Assembly: GCA_016745055.1 (NCBI GenBank)
Contig: JADGDF010000006.1
Location: 1 to 60,976 of the forward strand
Source: Thiotrichaceae bacterium
GTDB lineage: Bacteria; Pseudomonadota; Gammaproteobacteria; Beggiatoales; Beggiatoaceae
Direction of reading: 5' to 3'
Length of the DNA: 60,976 nucleotides
Shown: piece by piece, positions 55,758-60,976 of the stretch
How the letters are laid out: every line of letters begins with the position of its first letter
Numbering within the stretch: position 1 is the first letter of the stretch
Translations under genes and position numbers: made by a program
The notes under the pieces: generated by a model
What the model was told of the DNA's origin: nothing
What the model saw: only the letters and a program-made list of their open reading frames with translations
The model's database searches: none

Positions 55758-57737
55758 ATGCTGACTAGATTTTACTACCATTACTTGCTCATTTTACTAT
55801 GCTGCTTGCCAATGCTCAGTCAAGCACAAATGGTTACTTTAAATTTTAAAGATATGGACATCAAGCTGCTAATTGATACAGTGGCAGAAGTCACCAAAAA
55901 AACGTTTGTGATTGATCAACGAGTAAAAGGCAATGTGACAGTTGTGTCTTCCAAACCAATGGATAGCGAACAGGTTTACCAAGTTTTTTTATCAATTTTA
56001 AGTGTGCATGGATTTGCCGCCGTTCCTTCGGGAGAGGTCATCAAAATTCTACCTCAGAACATTGCCAAATCAGAAAATATACCTGTATTAGGTGAAAAGG
56101 AAAGTGCTTCAGGTGATGCACTGGTCACACAAGTTATTCAAGTAAAACATGTATCGGCACCTCAACTCATTCCGCTACTCAGACCTTTAATTCCCCAACA
56201 AGGCCATCTGGTTGCTTATCCTTCCAATAATACATTGATTGTGTCTGACAGTGCCAATAATATTAAGCGCATACAAAAAATTATCCAACGTATTGATAAA
56301 GTTAAGCAAGAAGACATTGAAGTTGTGATGCTGGCCCATGCTTCAGCCACAGAAGTCACAAGAATTATTGATGCCTTGGAAAATAAACAAGTACAAACAA
56401 CAGGCTCGGGCACTAATGGTAATGGAAAAGCCAAAGTCATGGCCGATGATCGAACAAATAGCGTTTTAATCAGTGGAGATGAAAGTGCTCGCCTGCGTTT
56501 ACGCACACTGATTGCTCATTTGGATACACCCGTTAAGGAAGAAGGTAAAACACAGGTCATTTATTTACGTTATGCCCGCGCGGCTGATTTAGTGGAAGTA
56601 TTACGCGGTGTCAGTGACAGCATAGCCGAACAAAAAAAAACTGAGGGACAACTTAATCAAGTTCAAAAAATTAATATTCAAGCCGATGAAAGTACCAATA
56701 GTTTAGTCATTACTGCTGCGCCAGAAGAGTTGAGAAATTTAAGAACTGTGATTAGTCAATTAGATGTTCGGCGTGCTCAAGTGTTAGTTGAAGCAGTGAT
56801 TGCTGAAGTTGCAACAGATACCACTAAGGAATTAGGCGTTCAATGGCTATTAGGAGGGACTAATAATGGTACTGTTCCGATTGGTGCTAGTAACTTTACC
56901 AACCTTAATCAGAGCATTGTTGATTTAGCAGGCACAGCAGTACAAGTTAATCGTGGTAGTGCGACCATTCCAACGCTAGGTCCAGGCTCTTTTTTAGGGC
57001 TGGGGCGTTTTGCCAGTAGTGGTTTTAACTTTGCTTTGCTACTTCAAGCCTTATCATCAGACACAAATACTAATGTATTATCGACACCTTCTTTATTGAC
57101 TTTAGATAACCAGGTTGCCCAAATTCATGTAGGTCAAAATATCCCTTTTATCACAGGTCAATATACCAATACAGGTTCTGCCAGCACAACTGCAACTGGT
57201 GTTGCTAACCCTTTTCAAACGATTGATCGACAAGATATTGGGCTAAAATTAAAGGTGTTACCTCAAATTAATGAAGGCAACGCAATTCAACTAGAAATTG
57301 AACAGGAAGTCTCTAATTTAGTCCAAGACACCAAAGCGGGTTTTATTACCAATAATCGCTCAATAAAAACGACTGTCATTGTTGAAGATGGCAGTATGGT
57401 CGTTTTGGGCGGTTTAATTGATGAGGATTTACAACAAACTACGCAAAAGATACCAGGGTTAGGTGATATTCCTTTATTGGGGGGGCTATTTCGCTCCCAA
57501 AGTACCAAGAAAGTTAAACGTAATTTAATGGTATTTTTACATCCTACCATTATTCGAGATGCCGCGACTGAAACGCTTGTCAGCAGTGGAAAATACACTT
57601 ACATGCGAGCTAAACAACTTGAGCAAAAGGCAAAAGGTGTACCTCTACTACCTTCTGAAGAAATTCCCGTTTTACCCAGTTTAAATGACTTTCTGACTGT
57701 TTTACCTGGAAAGAATACGACTGCCCAATTAGATTGA
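55758..57737 (+). CDS. gspD: Type II secretion system secretin
   Basis: The 659-aa outer-membrane secretin forms the exit channel for folded exoproteins. It has a signal peptide (ending SQA), N0 domain VTLNFKDMDIKLLIDTVAEVT, N1-N3 repeats (VIQVKHVSAPQLIPLLRPL, VVMLAHASATEVTRII, VIYLRYARAADLVEVLRG) and the secretin core with VEAVIAEV, LSTPSLLTLDNQVAQIHVGQNIPF, VVLGGLIDEDLQ and IPLLGGLFRS. No gspC or gspE-M genes flank it; queH precedes and a divergent operon follows. Confidence 0.92.
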   Translation: MLTRFYYHYLLILLCCLPMLSQAQMVTLNFKDMDIKLLIDTVAEVTKKTFVIDQRVKGNVTVVSSKPMDSEQVYQVFLSILSVHGFAAVPSGEVIKILPQNIAKSENIPVLGEKESASGDALVTQVIQVKHVSAPQLIPLLRPLIPQQGHLVAYPSNNTLIVSDSANNIKRIQKIIQRIDKVKQEDIEVVMLAHASATEVTRIIDALENKQVQTTGSGTNGNGKAKVMADDRTNSVLISGDESARLRLRTLIAHLDTPVKEEGKTQVIYLRYARAADLVEVLRGVSDSIAEQKKTEGQLNQVQKINIQADESTNSLVITAAPEELRNLRTVISQLDVRRAQVLVEAVIAEVATDTTKELGVQWLLGGTNNGTVPIGASNFTNLNQSIVDLAGTAVQVNRGSATIPTLGPGSFLGLGRFASSGFNFALLLQALSSDTNTNVLSTPSLLTLDNQVAQIHVGQNIPFITGQYTNTGSASTTATGVANPFQTIDRQDIGLKLKVLPQINEGNAIQLEIEQEVSNLVQDTKAGFITNNRSIKTTVIVEDGSMVVLGGLIDEDLQQTTQKIPGLGDIPLLGGLFRSQSTKKVKRNLMVFLHPTIIRDAATETLVSSGKYTYMRAKQLEQKAKGVPLLPSEEIPVLPSLNDFLTVLPGKNTTAQLD

Positions 57738-57762
57738 GCTATTCAAACCGTTTTGAATGGCT
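57737..57762 (+). terminator. Strong hairpin at the gspD 3' end
   Basis: AGCTATTCAAA pairs with TTTGAATGGCT (one G-T) around CCGT, immediately after the stop codon. A T-run is absent, so it may stabilise the 3' end. Confidence 0.45.
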
Positions 57763-57829
57763 GAACATTAATAGAGGTCCTGTATAGATGATGAGGTATC
57801 TTACTTTGAGTCTGTGCCGAAACTATAAT

Positions 57830-58303
57830 TCAGAACTTCTTCATGAATTTTCGATGATGGCGCATTGCTTCTAGCAGCTTTTCCCGCTCTTCTTTATTTA
57901 AAACTAAGACAATTCGGATAAAAGTTTCATGCATTTGTGCTTGAAAATGAAACCGTTTATTTCTTATATTTTCTAATGTTTGACGCAAAACTTGTTCGTC
58001 TACATTTTCAGTAGTTAGCTGTTGATGTAACACTTGGCGAAACTGACGAAATTCATGACCACCAGGACGCTTTTGTGGCATTGAATTTTGTACTAATGGA
58101 CGTATTTTTTGCTGTATGTCAGGGGGTAAATTAGAAATTAATTGTTGAAACATAAAAGGTCGCCTAGGCATTGGCGGTAACATATCCGACTGTGGATGAA
58201 AAAAGGTTTTTCCTAGTAACACACCTGCTAAAAAAATATTGATGGCTAGGGAAATAATAAAAGTTAAAATAAACCACTGCCTTCTACGCATATCATTCAC
58301 CAT
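57830..58303 (-). CDS. Periplasmic Spy/CnrX-like stress sensor
   Basis: The 157-aa product has an N-terminal membrane anchor (about residues 9-31) and a periplasmic helical domain of the heavy-metal-sensor type: MPRRPFMFQQLISNLPPDIQQ, RPLVQNSMPQKR, EFRQFRQVLHQQL and a C-terminal HRKFMKK. His and Met residues (MHETF, MRHHRKF) could bind metal. It overlaps the anti-sigma gene by 11 bp. By analogy to CnrX it could control release of the sigma factor; ligand not known. Confidence 0.72.
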   Translation of the reverse strand: MVNDMRRRQWFILTFIISLAINIFLAGVLLGKTFFHPQSDMLPPMPRRPFMFQQLISNLPPDIQQKIRPLVQNSMPQKRPGGHEFRQFRQVLHQQLTTENVDEQVLRQTLENIRNKRFHFQAQMHETFIRIVLVLNKEEREKLLEAMRHHRKFMKKF

Positions 58304-58730
58304 TGCTCATTAATGCAAGTAAACTCATTTCTTCTTGCCACAAAACTTCTTGAACATCCGTTTTTTCAGAAAAAGTAAGCTGTCCACCTAAAATAATACC
58401 TAAAGTAAAAGGGAGTAAAAGCGTCAAGGCAGGTCGCCATAAATATTGTGGCCAAGCAGTACCTACAAGCCAAATTTTTAATTCTTGCCAAATGGTAAGT
58501 TCTGGCACTGAAAAAATATGACGTAAAATACGTTGTTTTAAAAAGGGTGAAGGCTCACTAACAGTCCTTGTTTCCAGTAAATCATCTAGTTTACACGCAT
58601 CATTTTGTAGCTTTTGCGCCTCAACAGACTGGATCAAAAAGGCTAAGGCTGCATCACGTTTTTCTTGTGGCCAACGTTCCGGTTGACTGCCATAAGCATC
58701 CATTAATTGCACAAAATGTTGAATGTCCAT
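58293..58730 (-). CDS. Putative membrane anti-sigma factor
   Basis: The 145-aa protein has a soluble N-terminal region (QLMDAYGSQPERWPQEKRDAALAF), one membrane helix (about residues 98-117) and a short acidic periplasmic tail. It lies between the ECF sigma gene (10 bp away) and the Spy/CnrX-like gene, which overlaps it. That position and topology identify it as the likely anti-sigma factor holding the sigma at the membrane. The zinc-binding ZAS motif (H-x3-C-x2-C) is not seen, so the class is uncertain. Confidence 0.68.
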   Translation of the reverse strand: MDIQHFVQLMDAYGSQPERWPQEKRDAALAFLIQSVEAQKLQNDACKLDDLLETRTVSEPSPFLKQRILRHIFSVPELTIWQELKIWLVGTAWPQYLWRPALTLLLPFTLGIILGGQLTFSEKTDVQEVLWQEEMSLLALMSNGE

Positions 58731-58740
58731 TGTGATTGCC

Positions 58741-59277
58741 TTAATCTTGATTTACCAATACTTTTTTTAAATACTTTCGTCCTCGCGCAAGTAAAGATTC
58801 TAATGCGGGTACATTCACATTAAGCACTTGTGCAGCTTCACAATTACGCATGCCTTGATAATAACATAATATGAGCGCACTACGTTGCCGCTCGGGTAAT
58901 TGCTGCAAAGCTTGTTCAACTTGTCTTGCCATCATTTCAGTGTGTAAAAATTCATTAGCTGTTGTTGCAGTTTCTTCTATTTCGGTCAGTGCAACGGTTG
59001 ACAACTTTGGTTTGCGTTGCCAATCAATGCACACATTATGAGTAATACGATGTAGCCAGGTAGAAACCTTTGCCTTATCTGTTTGCCAAGTAGTCGATTT
59101 TTGCCAAACCCGCAGAAAAGTTTCCTGAACGACATCATCTGCATCACTTGTATTTCCTAACATTCGTTGGGCAAACTTATGCAAAGCAACCATATATCGA
59201 TCAACAAATTGTTGAAAAGCTTGCTGATCTCCTTTTTGGATAGCCAACATCAATACTTCATCCGATGGTTGCTCCAC
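58741..59277 (-). CDS. ECF RNA polymerase sigma factor
   Basis: The 178-aa protein has sigma region 2 (FVDRYMVALHKFAQRMLGNTSDADDVVQETFLRVW and the region 2.4-like THNVCIDWQRKP) and region 4 (LPERQRSALILCYYQGMRNCEAAQVLNVNVPALESLLARGRKYLKK), typical of group ECF sigma factors. It would direct transcription of an envelope or metal-stress regulon and probably its own operon. No sigma region 1.1 or 3 is present. The EF-hand gene lies 51 bp upstream in the same direction. Confidence 0.92.
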   Translation of the reverse strand: MEQPSDEVLMLAIQKGDQQAFQQFVDRYMVALHKFAQRMLGNTSDADDVVQETFLRVWQKSTTWQTDKAKVSTWLHRITHNVCIDWQRKPKLSTVALTEIEETATTANEFLHTEMMARQVEQALQQLPERQRSALILCYYQGMRNCEAAQVLNVNVPALESLLARGRKYLKKVLVNQD

Positions 59278-59328
59278 CTAAGTCTCCCAACTTATCTTAG
59301 CACTTATTATTATCCAAATCAGACCATT

Positions 59329-59838
59329 TTACTGATTACGCATACCATGACCACGACCTCTGCCATGCCCACAAGGCATTTGTGCTATTTCTTCTTGGGT
59401 GACAATACCATTTTGATCAGCATCAGCACGGTCAAATAAAGGTACACGAGAGGTAAATTCTTCCTGAGTAATTTCGCCATCGCCATTGCTGTCCATTCGC
59501 ATATAATGCTTACCCATTCTCATGCCACCACGTTTACCATAGCCTTCACGCATAGACTGTTGCATTTCTGTTTGTTTTTGTTGCATATGGGCTTGTATTT
59601 CTGCTTTACTAAGACTACCACTCTGATCTGTGTCTATCGAAGCAAACTTCTCTGCTTTAGCCGCTTGCGCTTCATCTAAAGTGATTTGCCCATCTTGATT
59701 GATGTCCAGTTTTTCCAACAAAGTTGTGGTACGTTTTTCTGCATCACAATTTTTCATGTGTCCACCAGAAAATGCATTCACTTGAGTAGACATGGTTAAT
59801 ACTAAAGCAATCCCGGAAACTAAAATAGATGTTTTCAT
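59329..59838 (-). CDS. Periplasmic EF-hand calcium-binding protein
   Basis: The 169-aa protein has a Sec signal peptide (ending VNA) and four EF-hand loops: DINQDGQITLDE, DTDQSGSLSKAE, DSNGDGEITQEE and DADQNGIVTQEE, each with Asp/Asn at positions 1, 3 and 5 and Glu at 12. The C-terminus is rich in His/Gly/Arg. It precedes the ECF sigma gene on the same strand and may be in its operon or regulon, suggesting a calcium or metal buffering role. Confidence 0.88.
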   Translation of the reverse strand: MKTSILVSGIALVLTMSTQVNAFSGGHMKNCDAEKRTTTLLEKLDINQDGQITLDEAQAAKAEKFASIDTDQSGSLSKAEIQAHMQQKQTEMQQSMREGYGKRGGMRMGKHYMRMDSNGDGEITQEEFTSRVPLFDRADADQNGIVTQEEIAQMPCGHGRGRGHGMRNQ

Positions 59839-60022
59839 AACTTATCCTTATTAAAAAAGACTACATAATAGAAAATAGAAAGCAGGTTGTAATAGTGCAT
59901 AAAAGCTTTCTTATTAACTTATACGATAGAAATGGAAAAAACTGTCGCGATCTTGATATTTTTTTTAGCAGTTAATAATTTTAGTTCAATCAGTGTTGAG
60001 AAAAATTTGTTTTTGACAGACG

Positions 60023-60062
60023 CAAAAAAAACCTGGCAAGTTTAAGAGCTGCCAGGTTTTTA
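60023..60062 (-). terminator. Strong intrinsic terminator after the vWA fragment
   Basis: On the minus strand AACCTGGCA pairs with TGCCAGGTT around an 11-base loop, followed by eight T. It lies about 40 bp after the vWA stop codon and has the same CCTGGC core as the family B repeats. Confidence 0.7.
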
Positions 60063-60099
60063 TTTACGTAAAATTACAAAATATCATTAAAAATCATAA

Positions 60100-60822
60100 C
60101 TAATTAGCCGCTTGTTCAGCAGCCACATCATTCCAAGAGGTTTCACCTTCAGAACAATCACCCGTCAAAATAGCGGTGACTTTGATGTTTTTATCCTTAA
60201 TGCGTTGTGTTAAACCTTCCATATCCGCATCGTCATAAGGACTGGCATCCGTGACAAAGAGGATGTGCCCACCTTCTTTGACAAGCTCAACTGCGACATC
60301 AAGGGATTCCACACTGGCTTCTGGGCACATACCACCGCCTTCAACAACCAGTTTGGTGACTTCTTGTTTTAGCAAGGTCATGTCATTGGTAGCAACCGTC
60401 AAGTTAGTTTCATCTTTGAATTCAATGAGTGCCACTTGCATCTTGCCTGTTACGTTGGTATCAATAAACTTCCCAATTGCCACCACAGTGCCATTACGTT
60501 CTTCAGTCATGGAGTTGGTGGTATCGACCACAATCGCCATATCCATTGCAACATCATTAGGTAACACCACCTTGGTACGTGCTTTAGCCCGATGTGTGTC
60601 ATAATCTGATGACGTGATACTGGCTTCATTGGTTAACAACAACAGACCAGGATCATTAAGTTGAACATCCATCGTCACAGTCACATGACTCACGCTTTCT
60701 GCCGTACTATTATCCAAATCACCTAAATCACAAGTGATTTTTGGCAATGCGCTGGTATCACAGACACCTTGAGTGGTTGTAATGTTTTGCAAGCTCGTTC
60801 CGCGTGGCAGTTGGGTAGCCAA
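60100..60822 (-). pseudogene. 5'-truncated vWA-domain adhesin-like protein
   Basis: The 240-codon frame starts inside a DUF11-like beta-sandwich (LPRGTSLQN, CDLGDL, TVTMDVQL) and continues into a vWA domain with the MIDAS motif DTTNSM, then the metal-site partners GGGMCPEAS and VTDAS. There is no signal peptide or ATG: only a TTG at 60822, and an in-frame stop seven codons before it. The N-terminal half of the DUF11-like domain is lost. It is probably the 3' remnant of a large secreted protein, ending AEQAAN. Whether a TTG-started form is expressed is uncertain. Confidence 0.6.
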
Positions 60823-60904
60823 TTGAATACCCCATAGGCATCAATTTAAGAAATTCCTTGTCTGATTGGATTCAAATTGGTTAATATTTAGAGTAACAAT
60901 AACG

Positions 60905-60976
60905 GATGAATCGAATGCCTGTTTTTCATGATGTTGCTCTGGCAATACAATCTATTTTTAGTGAAGAAACTGACCA
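60905..60976 (+). CDS. Start of an unknown gene, cut by the window end
   Basis: An ATG at 60905 (another at 60914) begins a frame reading MPVFHDVALAIQSIFSEE, open to the end of the window. GGATG-like sequence overlaps the first ATG. Too short to identify. Confidence 0.4.

Overview
The window reads as chromosomal DNA of an AT-rich gammaproteobacterium. The closest feel is Thiotrichales/Beggiatoaceae: very large PAS/Cache sensor kinases, a poly-3-hydroxybutyrate oligomer hydrolase, a TorF porin-GlnK-Amt cluster, PilT, a type II secretin, and many short palindromic repeats. That placement is inferred from gene content and codon style, not from a 16S gene. No rRNA, tRNA, CRISPR array, phage or complete IS element was seen.

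Layout. 1-10.3 kb: a sensor kinase, a DUF4426 protein, a WecA/WbpL-type sugar-phosphate transferase, a TPR protein and a 1652-aa hybrid kinase with six PAS domains. 10.3-16 kb: AlkD-like protein, atypical SDR, EngB, a translationally coupled ParA-STAS pair, and two decayed genes (a Phd/YefM-type antitoxin with an internal deletion, and a coiled-coil/nuclease-like gene with an amber codon). 16-24.8 kb: PilT, a membrane-anchored nuclease, a GT2 glycosyltransferase overlapping a 3HB-oligomer hydrolase lipoprotein, a DUF481 outer-membrane protein, MsrP and a DamX-like AAA/SPOR protein. 24.8-33.1 kb: NudF, HisC, NadC, a methyltransferase-like/GNAT fusion, ArgC, HemH and a REC-kinase. 33.1-42.7 kb: an 850-bp AT-rich leader, sdhCDA without sdhB, RsmB, infC-rpmI-rplT (infC probably starts at AUC), then torF-glnK-amt behind a candidate sigma-54 promoter. 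43-52 kb: two lipoproteins, a ferritin gene split by a 95-bp insertion, UvrA, a putative glycosyltransferase, a small membrane protein and an orphan Card1/Can2-type CARF nuclease. 52-61 kb: EF-G-like GTPase, a type IV pilin-like protein, QueH, GspD, an ECF sigma/anti-sigma/periplasmic sensor operon with an EF-hand gene upstream, a truncated vWA gene and the start of a final ORF.

Most genes are housekeeping and sit alone or in groups of two or three. The functional sets are: infC-rpmI-rplT (translation), sdhCDA (respiratory complex II without its iron-sulfur subunit), torF-glnK-amt (ammonium uptake), ECF sigma/anti-sigma/sensor (envelope or metal stress), and PilT, the pilin and GspD (surface machinery, dispersed).

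The most notable signals are the Card1/Can2-like nuclease without any CRISPR-Cas neighbour, the ferritin interruption, non-AUG initiation of infC, the sdhB-less sdh operon, the ParA-STAS pair, and three families of short inverted-repeat elements in the intergenic spaces. No wholly new multi-gene system could be demonstrated from sequence alone.
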